Source: DASWJZ01 sp963805325 (GTDB taxonomy: Bacteria > Pseudomonadota > Alphaproteobacteria > Rhizobiales > Afifellaceae). Taken from it: a stretch of DNA of 64,000 nucleotides. How positions within the stretch are numbered: position 1 is the first letter of the stretch; each line of letters opens with the position of its first letter. A program made the translations under genes and the position numbers. The notes under the pieces are model-generated. The model searched no databases. It was given only the letters and a program-made list of their open reading frames with translations, and had not been told where the DNA came from. Below, piece after piece: positions 53,870-62,553 of the stretch. The DNA is taken from positions 372,001 through 436,000 of the forward strand of contig CAWDTS010000004.1 in NCBI GenBank assembly GCA_963805325.1, written 5' to 3'.

Positions 53870-54847
53870 TTAGTCTTTGATAAACGCGAGAAGGTCGGGA
53901 TTGATCACATCCGCATGGGTCGTCAGCATGCCGTGCGGATAACCGTCGTAGATCTTGAGCGTGCCGTTCTCAACCAGCTTGATCTGAAGGAGCGCCGCAT
54001 CCTTGTACGGCAGGATCTGATCGTCGGAGCCCTGCATGATGAGGGTGGGCACTGTCATCGCCTGCAGGTCGCTCGTCTGGTCGGTCTCCGAGAAAGCCTT
54101 GATGCCGTCGTAATGGGCCTTGGCTCCGCCCATCATCCCCTGCCTCCACCAATTCTGGATAGCACCTTGGTACACTTTGGCATTCGGGCGGTTGAAACCG
54201 TAGAATGGGCCGGAGGCGACATCGAGATAGAACTGGGCGCGGTTGGCTGCGAGAGCAGCGCGGTAGCCGTCTAACACTTCGATCGGCGTGCCGCCCGGAT
54301 TGGACTCGGTCTTCACCATCAGTGGCGGAATAGCGCTGACCAGAACGGCCTTGGCGACACGGTTCTGCGGCTCACCATATCTGGCCACATACCGGGCGAG
54401 CTCACCGCCGCCGGTCGAATGTCCAACATGAACGGCACTTTTAAGGTCGAGGTGCTCATAGACAGCCGAAGCGTCGGCGGCGTAGTGGTCCATATCGTGA
54501 CCGTCGCTGACCTGGGAGGAGCGCCCGTGGCCGCGGCGGTCATGGGCGATGACGCGAAAGCCCTCGCCGACGAAGAACATCATTTGGGCGTCCCAGTCGT
54601 CCGCCGATAGCGGCCAGCCGTGATGGAAAACGATCGGCTGTGCGTCCTTGGGACCCCAATCCTTGTAGTAGATTTCGACGCCGTCCTGGGTCTTGACGAA
54701 TGCCTCGGTCATGGAACGCGTTCCTTTGATCTGGTTCGAGCCGGATGTTTCCGTGGCAAAGGCCGGTGCGGCCCCAGCGAACGCAAAAGTAGTCCCGGCA
54801 ATCAAAGTCTGCCGACGAGATAGAGCGGGTGAATTTTCTTGTGTCAT
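53870..54847 (-). CDS. Alpha/beta hydrolase, non-haem chloroperoxidase-like
   Basis: The 325-residue protein has a Tat-like signal (SRRQTLIAGTTFAFAGAAPAFA) and the perhydrolase/arylesterase fold: IVFHHGWPLSADDWDAQM, HDRRGHGRSSQ, nucleophile Ser in VHVGHSTGGGELARYVAR, Asp in MQGSDDQILP and His in YPHGMLTTHADVIN. The family hydrolyses esters and can show cofactor-free haloperoxidase activity. GGAG lies six bases before the ATG. Shared-motif copy B is 147 bases upstream. Confidence 0.9.
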   Translation of the reverse strand: MTQENSPALSRRQTLIAGTTFAFAGAAPAFATETSGSNQIKGTRSMTEAFVKTQDGVEIYYKDWGPKDAQPIVFHHGWPLSADDWDAQMMFFVGEGFRVIAHDRRGHGRSSQVSDGHDMDHYAADASAVYEHLDLKSAVHVGHSTGGGELARYVARYGEPQNRVAKAVLVSAIPPLMVKTESNPGGTPIEVLDGYRAALAANRAQFYLDVASGPFYGFNRPNAKVYQGAIQNWWRQGMMGGAKAHYDGIKAFSETDQTSDLQAMTVPTLIMQGSDDQILPYKDAALLQIKLVENGTLKIYDGYPHGMLTTHADVINPDLLAFIKD

Positions 54848-54972
54848 CTCTTGCTCCAATCCGGGGACTTGATGCGGGCATAGATCATTGTGACGATCTC
54901 CAGGTAACACCGGCCGCCACAACGGCCCCATGGCGATATAACAACGCACATGTCGCCCGACAGCACACGACA

Positions 54973-55006
54973 ATCGATTGGACGATGGTATCGGCGATAC
55001 CTTTGG
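54973..55006 (-). promoter_or_regulatory. Shared motif copy B (upstream of haloperoxidase-like gene)
   Basis: GGTATCG-G-CGATACC at 54987-55001 is a perfect 15-base palindrome. Read toward the gene it continues CGATACCATCGTCCAATCG. It is the best-matching copy of the six-copy motif. Confidence 0.65.
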
Positions 55007-55163
55007 GTCGGTGCACGATTACACACACAGTCCATGCCGGTGCGCCTCAGTCGTGCTCCCTTTTGTGACGCTAATGGAGCGCGGTCGGCACGTGGCGGGT
55101 GATGTTGAAAGGCGGCCGGGATATCGCGTCGGCCAGCTTGGCCGGTGAGCCTCCCGGCTAATA

Positions 55164-55197
55164 CCAGAGTGTCGGCGATACCATCGTCTGATTGGGT
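55164..55197 (+). promoter_or_regulatory. Shared motif copy C (upstream of iron-sulphur subunit gene)
   Basis: GTGTCGGCGATACCATCGTC at 55169-55188 matches the motif and points toward the molybdenum-hydroxylase genes, 132 bases before the first ATG. Together with copy B it forms a near-symmetric divergent control region. Confidence 0.6.
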
Positions 55198-55306
55198 CAG
55201 CTCCCTCCCTGTGCGATCTCCCCTTTACGCGGGTAGCGCTGAAACGAGCAGCTCCTGGCGCAAGGCCCGCATCTCCATTGGGCGCTGCTATCGGGATGTC
55301 GACACC

Positions 55307-55778
55307 ATGGGATTCAATATCAACATCAATGGAACAACCCACGCGGTCGACGCCGACGGCGATACGCCGCTGCTCTGGGTGTTGCGAGACGTGCTTGGAA
55401 TGACCGGAACCAAGTTCGGCTGCGGCGCCGGTCTCTGCGGTGCCTGCACTGTGCACGTCGACGGCGTTCCGACCCGATCCTGCATCACCTCCATCGACAG
55501 TGTCGGCGGCGCCGCCGTCACGACGATCGAGGCGATCGGGGCGACCGAATTTGGCGACGCGAATTCAGAAGGCGTGGCTCGACCTGGAGGTGGTTCAGTG
55601 CGGCTACTGCCAGTCGGGTCAGATCATGTCCGCTGCAGCGCTGTTGGCCGACAACCCGCACCCGACGGACTCCGACATCGATGACGCAATGTCCGGAAAC
55701 ATCTGCCGTTGCGGCACCTATGTCCGCATCCGAGAGGCCATCAAGGCGGCCGCGCGGTCGGCCGTGAGCGGAGGCTGA
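55307..55778 (+). pseudogene. [2Fe-2S] subunit of molybdenum hydroxylase, one +1 frameshift
   Basis: With one T removed from TTT at 55550-55552 the gene encodes a 156-residue two-cluster iron-sulphur subunit. The plant-type cluster motif is CGAGLCGACTV and the second cluster lies in CGYCQSGQIM and GNICRCGTYVRIREAI. It passes electrons from the molybdenum site of the large subunit encoded 2 bases downstream. The type is that of isoquinoline 1-oxidoreductase/aldehyde dehydrogenases (IorA-like). Confidence 0.85.
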
Positions 55779-55780
55779 CG

Positions 55781-57982
55781 ATGATACCCGACCGCTTCTC
55801 TTCACCATCCCTCGATGAAGGCCGACATTCGGGCGAGCTCTCGCGGCGCGTCTTCCTGCAAGCGGGTGTAGCCGTCGGCGGCGGTTTGCTGCTCGGGCTC
55901 TCCTTGCCCTTTGGCAGCGACATCGCTGCCGCCGGGGCGAGCCGCGACTTCGTCCCCAACGCCTTTGTACGCATTCAGAGTGACGGACAAATCGTGCTGA
56001 CAATGCCCTATGTCGAGATGGGGCAAGGGACCTACACGTCAATCTCTATGCTGATCGCGGAAGAGCTCGAGGTCGGCCTCGACCAAATCCGAGTGGAGCA
56101 CGCGCCTCCGAATGAGAAACTCTACGGCAATCCGCTGCTCGCGGGCGTCCAGGCAACCGGCGGTTCGACGGCGATCCGTGCGGCTTGGCAGCCGTTGCGC
56201 GAGGCCGGCGCGGCGGCAAGGACGATGCTTGTGGCAGCGGCGGCGAAGCGCTGGGATGTGAATCCCGCCTCGTGTCGCGCGTCGGAGGGCGCCGTGCAGC
56301 ACCCGGCAAGCGGGCGAACAGAGAAGTATGGCGACCTTGCCGCAGACGCCGCTCTGATTCCGCTGCCGGAAAACGTCGTGCTCAAAGAGCGGTCGGACTT
56401 CACGCTAATTGGTACATCAGCCAAGCGACTGGACACGCCGGCGAAAGTCAATGGCACGGCAATGTTCGGCATCGACGCTCGTCCAGAAGGCGTGAAGATT
56501 GCGACCCTTGCACAATGTCCGGTCTTCGGCGGCCGAGTGAAGCGCGTCGATGACGCTGACACAATGGCGGTGAATGGCGTGCGGCAGGTGGTGCAGCTCG
56601 ACGACGCCGTCGCCGTCGTGGCGGATCATATGGGTGCCGCCCTCAAAGGGCTCGCCGCGCTGACGATCGAATGGGACGAGGGACCTAACGCGGGGCTCGA
56701 CACGAGCGTTGTCGTTGGAGCGCTCGAAAAAGCGACATTGAATCCGGGACCGGTCGCCCAGAATGTCGGTGACGTTGCCGAGGCAATGAAGACCGCGGCC
56801 AGCAGGGTCGAGGCCACCTACGAGGTGCCATTTCTCGCCCATGCCGCGATGGAACCGATGAACTGCACGGTCCATGTTCGCGAGGACGGCTGCGAAATCT
56901 GGGTCGGCACGCAGGCTCTGGCACGCGCCCAGGCGGGCGCCGCGAAGGTCACGGGCCTGCCGCTGGATCAAGTGACGGTGCACAACCATCTGATCGGCGG
57001 CGGCTTCGGCCGTCGGCTTGACGTCGATGGCGTGATCCGCGCCGTCGAGATCGCCAGGCATGTGGACGGACCTGTAAAGGTCGTCTGGACGAGAGAAGAG
57101 GATATCCAGCACGACATGTACCGGCCCTATTGGTTCGATCGAATCTCGGCCGGTCTCGACAAGGCGGGGATGCCCGTTGCGTGGGACCATCGCTACGCGG
57201 GATCATCCGTCATTGCGCGCTGGCTTCCACAGGCTTTCAATGGCGGGCTTGACCCCGACTCGACAGAAGGCGCGATTAACCTCGTCTACTCACTGCCGAA
57301 CATGCACGTCGAGTATCTGCAGGTGGAACCGCCCGGCATCCCGACGGCCTTCTGGCGCAGCGTTGGGCCGTCGCACAATGTCTTTGTGACGGAGAGCTTC
57401 GTCGACGAACTGGCTGCGGCAGCCGGAAAGGACGGGGTCGCCTACCGGCTCGCTCTTCTCGACAAGTCGCCCCGCGCCAAGGCTGTGCTCGAACTTGCTG
57501 CGCAAAAGGCGAATTGGGGCGAACGGCTGCCTGCGGGAGCGGGTCGAGGCGTCTCCCTGCAATGGGTGTTCGGAACGTACATGGCTCAAGTTGCCGAGGT
57601 GGAGGTCTCGAAGCAAGGCGATGTCCGCGTTCGGCGCGTCGTCTGCGCGCTCGACTGCGGCACCGTGGTCAATCCGGACACGGTTCGGGCGCAGGTGGAA
57701 GGCGCGGTTATCTTTGGCACCACAGCGGCGCTCTACGGTGAGATCACGATCCGGGACGGGCGCGTCGAGCAGGGGAACTTCGACACCTACCAGATGCTGC
57801 GAATCGACGAGGCCCCGTCCATCGAGGTGCATATCGTAGAGAGCGATGAGCCGCCGGGAGGAATGGGAGAGCCGGGAACCTCGGCAATCGTTCCGGCGAT
57901 CGCGAATGCGATCTTCGCAGCAACGGGAAGGAGGCTGCGGAAGATGCCGGTGGACGCGGCTACGCTTAGGCAGCCCGCGTGA
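55781..57982 (+). CDS. Molybdopterin-binding aldehyde/isoquinoline oxidoreductase large subunit
   Basis: The 733-residue protein is of the xanthine-dehydrogenase superfamily, IorB-like. It has a twin-arginine signal (SRRVFLQAGVAVGGGLLLG) at residues 21-39, then MPYVEMGQGTYTSISMLIAEEL, QATGGSTAIRAAW, GGGFGRRLDVDG and the late EPPGGMGEPGTSAI with the catalytic Glu. It would hydroxylate an aldehyde or N-heterocycle in the periplasm with the iron-sulphur subunit. The start lies 2 bases after the upstream stop. Confidence 0.9.
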   Translation: MIPDRFSSPSLDEGRHSGELSRRVFLQAGVAVGGGLLLGLSLPFGSDIAAAGASRDFVPNAFVRIQSDGQIVLTMPYVEMGQGTYTSISMLIAEELEVGLDQIRVEHAPPNEKLYGNPLLAGVQATGGSTAIRAAWQPLREAGAAARTMLVAAAAKRWDVNPASCRASEGAVQHPASGRTEKYGDLAADAALIPLPENVVLKERSDFTLIGTSAKRLDTPAKVNGTAMFGIDARPEGVKIATLAQCPVFGGRVKRVDDADTMAVNGVRQVVQLDDAVAVVADHMGAALKGLAALTIEWDEGPNAGLDTSVVVGALEKATLNPGPVAQNVGDVAEAMKTAASRVEATYEVPFLAHAAMEPMNCTVHVREDGCEIWVGTQALARAQAGAAKVTGLPLDQVTVHNHLIGGGFGRRLDVDGVIRAVEIARHVDGPVKVVWTREEDIQHDMYRPYWFDRISAGLDKAGMPVAWDHRYAGSSVIARWLPQAFNGGLDPDSTEGAINLVYSLPNMHVEYLQVEPPGIPTAFWRSVGPSHNVFVTESFVDELAAAAGKDGVAYRLALLDKSPRAKAVLELAAQKANWGERLPAGAGRGVSLQWVFGTYMAQVAEVEVSKQGDVRVRRVVCALDCGTVVNPDTVRAQVEGAVIFGTTAALYGEITIRDGRVEQGNFDTYQMLRIDEAPSIEVHIVESDEPPGGMGEPGTSAIVPAIANAIFAATGRRLRKMPVDAATLRQPA

Positions 57983-58268
57983 CAGCGGGGCCAGATCATG
58001 CCAGGCGGGGCCGGTTTCTCGACCCTTTCCGACGCCCGGCGAGATCCATTCCAGCCGAACGGCAAGATCGCGGCGGAACGCAGCCCCGGGCTATCATCGG
58101 ATATGTCATCTATATCGGCGTCGGCGATCGATTCGACGACGACAGACGACGCGTGCCGGTGCCGGAATTCGAGTCTCGCAACGATCGATAGCATCGGACT
58201 GGTCCGGTGACGTTCCAGTGCACCAAGACGCCCGATGGCACGTTTTCTCTAGCGTCGAGAGACTGAGG
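57983..58268. other. Intergenic stretch before UBP zinc-finger gene
   Basis: About 286 bases with no supported gene. A TTTTC...TAG segment near 58247 and a weak GGGAG site downstream are unremarkable. Shared-motif sequence is absent here. Confidence 0.35.
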
Positions 58269-58577
58269 ATGGCGGGAGAGTGCGAGCACGCCGAGCTTCT
58301 TCGCAGGGTGACGCCGAGCGCGCTCGGCTGCGAGGAGTGTTTGAAGAGTGGCTCTAAGTGGGTGCATCTCAGAATCTGCCGCGTCTGCGGGCATGTCGGA
58401 TGCTGCGATGACTCTCCCAACCGACATGCGACCAAGCACTTCCATGCCACCGCTCATCCGGTGATCGAGGGCTACGATCCGCCGGAGGGCTGGGGCTGGT
58501 GCTATATCGACGAGATCTTCATCGACCTCGGCGACGACACGACGCCGCAACGCGGCCCGATCCCGCGCTACGTCTGA
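58269..58577 (+). CDS. UBP-type zinc-finger protein
   Basis: The 102-residue protein is a single ZnF-UBP domain: CEECLKSGSKWVHLRICRVCGHVGCCDDSPNRHATKHFHATAHPVI, with the Cys/His zinc ligands in the usual order, followed by WGWCYIDEIFI. Stand-alone bacterial members are of unknown function and are often found with stress or redox genes. The ATG at 58269 gives the compact normal length. Confidence 0.9.
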   Translation: MAGECEHAELLRRVTPSALGCEECLKSGSKWVHLRICRVCGHVGCCDDSPNRHATKHFHATAHPVIEGYDPPEGWGWCYIDEIFIDLGDDTTPQRGPIPRYV

Positions 58578-58640
58578 GGCTGTCGGCGTACGACGGTGGT
58601 CAAGGAGCGCATGCGGCGGTCGCCTCGGCGATCGCGACGC

Positions 58641-59096
58641 TCACGTTCCCGCCCGCGGATCATCCATGGGATCCACATAATCGATACCCAACGGACCGAT
58701 CGCGATCACCTGGGTCACATAGTCACCCGACTTGGCCCAGTGGAAATGCGCCTGACCGCCGGGAAGCACGACCAGGCTGCCTGGCGCAAAGGCCTCGAGC
58801 TTGTTCTCGTCGAACACCTCGCCGCGGCCGATATAGAAAACGCCGGAAATAACGGTGTAGAGGCGGTCCTCCGGGTGACGGTGCGGCGGCATGCGAGTTC
58901 CGGCTGGCAGCCTGACCCGGATCGCGTAGGGGCTTGGCAGTGTCGGATCACCTACCAGCTCCGCAATGCGGACGGTCGGCGGATAGGCAGCCGACGGCTT
59001 CCACACCAGGTCTTCCGTCCGGATGGTCAGGAAGCGCTCCTCGCCGGGCTGGTGTCGGCGCGGCGCCGATGACGGAACATTGGCGGCTAAGGACAT
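58641..59096 (-). CDS. Cupin-domain protein
   Basis: The 151-residue cupin has metal-binding motif 1 as GTRMPPHRHPEDRLYTVISGVFYIGRGE and motif 2 as GSLVVLPGGQAHFHWAKSG. It resembles the uncharacterised cupins that follow oxidoreductase genes and may bind or sequester a small molecule. It is convergent with the zinc-finger gene. The ATG at 59094-59096 is chosen over a longer frame to 59129. Confidence 0.85.
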   Translation of the reverse strand: MSLAANVPSSAPRRHQPGEERFLTIRTEDLVWKPSAAYPPTVRIAELVGDPTLPSPYAIRVRLPAGTRMPPHRHPEDRLYTVISGVFYIGRGEVFDENKLEAFAPGSLVVLPGGQAHFHWAKSGDYVTQVIAIGPLGIDYVDPMDDPRAGT

Positions 59097-59554
59097 GGCA
59101 AACCCTCGCTCTTTCCGGTCAAAACGCATCGCTGCGCGGCGAACGCGCCAAACTTGGACATCAGACGAACTCCGCGCTTGGTTGCAACATTTGAACAGAA
59201 CCAGCCCTGCTCATCTATTGTCCCAAGGTGTCGTCGGAGACGCTTTGCCGAGAAGCTGCCTTCTTGGCTGTCGATGATCGAGCCGCTCATGAACGGGCCG
59301 ACGTCTACGTTGCTCGCCTCGGTCATGTCGAATGCATCGTGCTGAGCCTCCGACGCCGAAAAGCGATGCTACCGCAAAACTCGCTACGACCTTCCGCAGG
59401 GCAGGAAATGACGCCGGAAGGACCATATTGGTCGGGGACCCACGCCCGTTGTGTCCCATACTTTGGTGTCGCCGATACCATCGTCTACTGGAGAGCCTGG
59501 GGCCGTGGCGGCAGTTTTGCGGCGTCCCATATCTCTCTGCCGAAGGAGGCACCA
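59097..59554. other. Divergent region between cupin and enoyl-CoA hydratase genes
   Basis: The 458-base gap is without a supported gene. It contains shared-motif copy D at 59465-59485 and a strong AAGGAGG ribosome-binding site at 59543-59549. Short open frames here lack conserved content. Confidence 0.45.
59457..59490 (+). promoter_or_regulatory. Shared motif copy D (upstream of enoyl-CoA hydratase)
   Basis: GGTGTCGCCGATACCATCGT begins at 59465, an almost exact match to the consensus, 83 bases from motif centre to the GTG start and pointing toward it. Confidence 0.65.
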
Positions 59555-60430
59555 GTGGACGCCAAGAGCACGACCCCGCAGATCCGGGTGACGCGCAGCT
59601 CGCCAACGTACTGGCGCGTCAGCATCGACAATCCTCCTCTGAATGTCATGGGCCCGACGATGGTCCGTGAGTTCCAGGATCTGATCGACTGGATCGAAGC
59701 CGACGACGAACTGAGGGTCGTCGTCTTCGACAGCGCTGTCGTGGGCTTCTTTCTCAATCACTCGGACTTCATGGCGCGCCTCAAGGATCTGACCTCGATG
59801 CCGCCCGGTCCCACGGGCCTACCGCCCTGGCCGGATTTCCTTGTCCGCCTGACCCGGGCGCCGGTCGTGTCGATCGCGCTCATCCGCGGCCGCGCAACCG
59901 GTAACGGCAGCGAGATACTGCTCGCCTGCGACATGGCCTTCGCCAGCAGGGAGAAGACGGTCATCTCCCAGTGGGAAGTTGGTGTGGGCATGGTTGCCGG
60001 CGGCGGCCCGATGGCTAGGCTGCCTCACCTCATAGGTCGCAACCGAGCGATGGAGGTGCTGCTGAGCTCGGAGGATATTCCCGCCGACCAGGCCGAGACC
60101 TACGGCTATATCAACCGCGCGTTGCCCGACGCCGAGCTCGACGCTTACGTAGATGCGCTCGCGACCCGCATCTCCGGGTTCGACAAATGGGCGATCACCC
60201 AGACCAAGCGTCTAGTGAACGCCAGCCTGCCGCCTGACGTCGAGCTCGGCGCCGGATGGGACGCATGTATCGCCTCTCTAGGGCGGCCTGCGGCTCAGAA
60301 CGGCATCAAGGCCTTGACCGAGCGCGGGTTCCAGAGTCCGGGCGACGTGGAAGACCGGCTCGGCTTCCACCTCGGCGAACTCGGCGGCTTAGGTCCGTCC
60401 AACGAGGGGAAGAGCCCTGCAGCAGGATGA
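59555..60430 (+). CDS. Enoyl-CoA hydratase/isomerase-family protein
   Basis: The 291-residue crotonase-fold protein has IDNPPLNVMGPTMVREFQDLID, VVVFDSAVVGFFLNHSDF and the oxyanion-hole region VVSIALIRGRATGNGSEILLACDMAFAS. The catalytic Glu pair of hydratases is not obvious, so another crotonase reaction is possible. The GTG at 59555 follows AAGGAGG; sequence upstream in frame is non-coding and contains the shared motif. It is separated from the next remnant by an ATG overlap. Confidence 0.87.
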   Translation: MDAKSTTPQIRVTRSSPTYWRVSIDNPPLNVMGPTMVREFQDLIDWIEADDELRVVVFDSAVVGFFLNHSDFMARLKDLTSMPPGPTGLPPWPDFLVRLTRAPVVSIALIRGRATGNGSEILLACDMAFASREKTVISQWEVGVGMVAGGGPMARLPHLIGRNRAMEVLLSSEDIPADQAETYGYINRALPDAELDAYVDALATRISGFDKWAITQTKRLVNASLPPDVELGAGWDACIASLGRPAAQNGIKALTERGFQSPGDVEDRLGFHLGELGGLGPSNEGKSPAAG

Positions 60431-60671
60431 TTCCCATCGATCTTCATACGACAGCCAAGAAGCTGGCCGAGAGCGTGGAGGCGGGGGCGACGAAGGCCAA
60501 GATGCCGGTGGCAGTCTATATCGTCGACGTCCACGCCCGATAGGGGGCGGCGTCCCACTGAATGAGGACGGCCAGGTGTACGCGGGCATATGCGTGAGCG
60601 GTGGTACAGCCGACGAAGACATTGCCATTGGCGAGGCGGCCTTGCAGAAACGCCTGGAGGCAGCAGCATAG
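60427..60671 (+). pseudogene. GlcG/HbpS haem-binding-like protein with internal deletion
   Basis: A first frame (start 60427, LAESVEAGATKAKMPVAVYIVDVHA) matches the N-terminus of GlcG/HbpS proteins. A second frame from about 60549 (GVPLNEDGQVYAGICVSGGTADEDIAIGEAALQ) matches their C-terminus. About 60-70 central residues are gone and the frames differ, so it is a remnant. Its ATG overlaps the enoyl-CoA hydratase stop. Confidence 0.6.
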
Positions 60672-60789
60672 CCGCGACGGCACCGCCCTGTCCGGCGAGC
60701 CGGGCGCTGATTTGCCGATAAGATGGATCAGCGCGACGGTGACGGTCGTTGACCGCAATCGAGCAAAGCGCGGGCGCCGCTCGCCGCCG

Positions 60790-62553
60790 TCAAAGGTCGA
60801 GAGAAACGTCGCACTTCGGCCGGCTGCAGCAGATAAGCGCACTCCCTTCTTCGGGAAGGTCCAGCGGAGTGGGATCGTAGTCGATTTCGCCGTCGATCAG
60901 TCCCGTTGCGCAGGTATGGCACACGCCAGAACGGCAGGACCAGCGAACGGGAACATCGCATGCCTCCGCGAGCTCAAGCAGACTCGCATATGTCGAGCTC
61001 CAGCGGACGGCAATATTGCTGCGGCCGAACGAGACGAGGGGGCCGGCACCTTCCGGTGCCTTGGGCATATGCGGGAGGCGGGCCGTTGTTCCGGTTATGC
61101 CGGGCGTAACCGAAGGGCCGGGCCCGAATGCCTCGCTGTGAAAGCGGTTGGAGCTAACGCCAAGCTTCTCAAGACCAGCGATGAGATCGCTCATGAACGT
61201 CGCCGGGCCACAGAGGTAGAAGTCGGCGTCGCGCGGCACGCCCAGATCAACGATCAAGTTGGCGTTCAACCGCCCGACCGCATCGAAATCGATCGCCGGC
61301 CTATCAGCGGTCCGAGGCGAGGAATAGCGGACGTAGCTGTGACCTCGTGGCAAGCCTGCGAGGAGCGTTCGGACCTCCTCTTTGAACGGATGGTCGCTGC
61401 CGTCCCGCGCGCCATAGATCCACCAGACTTCACGTGTTGATTTCGCGGTAGCAAGCGCGTGGAGCATGGCGAGAACGGGAGTGGCTCCGATGCCGGCACT
61501 CAGCAGAACGACGGGGCCGCCGCCCGGCGTCAACGTGAAATGCCCGCGCGGCGCACCGATGTCGATGATGTCACCGATCTGCAAGCGGGATTGGACATAC
61601 ATTCCCGCCCGGCTTTGCGACTGACGTTTGATGCTCACCCGGTAACTCAAATCGTCAGGCGCACTCGACAGAGAGTAGGTGCGCAGCATTGCGCGGCCGT
61701 CAGCTTCGGGTCTCAACCGCAAGAGGACGAATTGGCCGGGCAATGCTCCCCCGAGGGGCCGCCCGTCGACAGGTGTGAGCGTCACCGATGTCACGGTCGC
61801 GCTTTCGGGCTCCTTGCGCACAACCCGCATCTGCCTGAAACCGCTCCATGCCGGAGGGGGACCGGGGTCTGCCTCAAGGCCCGGATTGCCGACCTGCCGC
61901 GAGCCGGCTTCGGGTTGGTTGAGCAGCGCCTCGAACGAACCTTGCCAGCCCGGGCTCAAGGCGGGAATGCGAAGGGCGCGCTCGAGCTCTTCCCTTGCGT
62001 GGCCGGGCTTGTAGAGCAGGGCATTGATCTGAGACACGGTCATGCGCTCCGGACCAGTGGAGACCTGTACGATCTCATCGCCGGCCTTGATCTCGCCTTC
62101 TTCGATCACGCGGAAATAAAAGCCCGGCCTGTCGTGCAATACCAACAGCGCCGCCATCCGCGGTTCGTTCATGCGAATGCCGACGCGGTAGCAGGTGACG
62201 CGAGGCTGCGTGACCTCGAAGAGCGCGTGTCCGATCCGGTAGCGATCTCCTACGCAAACTTCCGCATCAGGCAGACCTTCGACGGTGAAGTTCTCGCCGA
62301 ATTGCCCGTAGTCGAAGTCATTTCGTCCAAGCCGGTCCTGCCAGAAGCGATACGATTCGATCTGATAGACGAACACGGCTCTTTGTTCCCCGCCGTGCCC
62401 CGCCAGATCTCCCTGGCCATCGCCGTCGACATTCAAGCGACGAACCATGCGCGAGCCGTCCACGGGCTGCTTCCACACGGCGGATCGAACGACCTTCCCG
62501 TGCCAGTTCATGTCACGCGGCAAACCAACGTTGACCGAAAGCAGTCGCGCCAT
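60790..62553 (-). CDS. MOSC-reductase-ferredoxin fusion protein
   Basis: The 587-residue cytosolic protein has three parts. Residues 1 to about 215 form a MOSC domain (GGEQRAVFVYQIESYRFWQ, GENFTVEGL, VTQPRVTCYRVGIRM with the conserved Cys) linked to Mo-cofactor/sulphur transfer. About 240-480 form an FNR-type flavin reductase (MLRTYSLSSAP, VVLLSAGIGATPVLAM). The C-terminal 90 residues form a plant-type ferredoxin (CRSGVCHTCATG ... CCSRP). It resembles YiiM/YcbX-type systems that reduce N-hydroxylated compounds. The ATG at 62551-62553 is the family start. Confidence 0.9.
   Translation of the reverse strand: MARLLSVNVGLPRDMNWHGKVVRSAVWKQPVDGSRMVRRLNVDGDGQGDLAGHGGEQRAVFVYQIESYRFWQDRLGRNDFDYGQFGENFTVEGLPDAEVCVGDRYRIGHALFEVTQPRVTCYRVGIRMNEPRMAALLVLHDRPGFYFRVIEEGEIKAGDEIVQVSTGPERMTVSQINALLYKPGHAREELERALRIPALSPGWQGSFEALLNQPEAGSRQVGNPGLEADPGPPPAWSGFRQMRVVRKEPESATVTSVTLTPVDGRPLGGALPGQFVLLRLRPEADGRAMLRTYSLSSAPDDLSYRVSIKRQSQSRAGMYVQSRLQIGDIIDIGAPRGHFTLTPGGGPVVLLSAGIGATPVLAMLHALATAKSTREVWWIYGARDGSDHPFKEEVRTLLAGLPRGHSYVRYSSPRTADRPAIDFDAVGRLNANLIVDLGVPRDADFYLCGPATFMSDLIAGLEKLGVSSNRFHSEAFGPGPSVTPGITGTTARLPHMPKAPEGAGPLVSFGRSNIAVRWSSTYASLLELAEACDVPVRWSCRSGVCHTCATGLIDGEIDYDPTPLDLPEEGSALICCSRPKCDVSLDL

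Noticed and set aside
59087..59326. 79-codon minus-strand frame upstream of the cupin gene
   Set aside because: It has no conserved motif and overlaps the cupin start; it is probably non-coding promoter DNA.
59457..59490. Shared motif read as a sigma-factor promoter (-35/-10)
   Set aside because: The conserved blocks are about ten bases apart, too close for any known sigma-70 or ECF spacing, and sigma-54 GG/GC signatures are absent.
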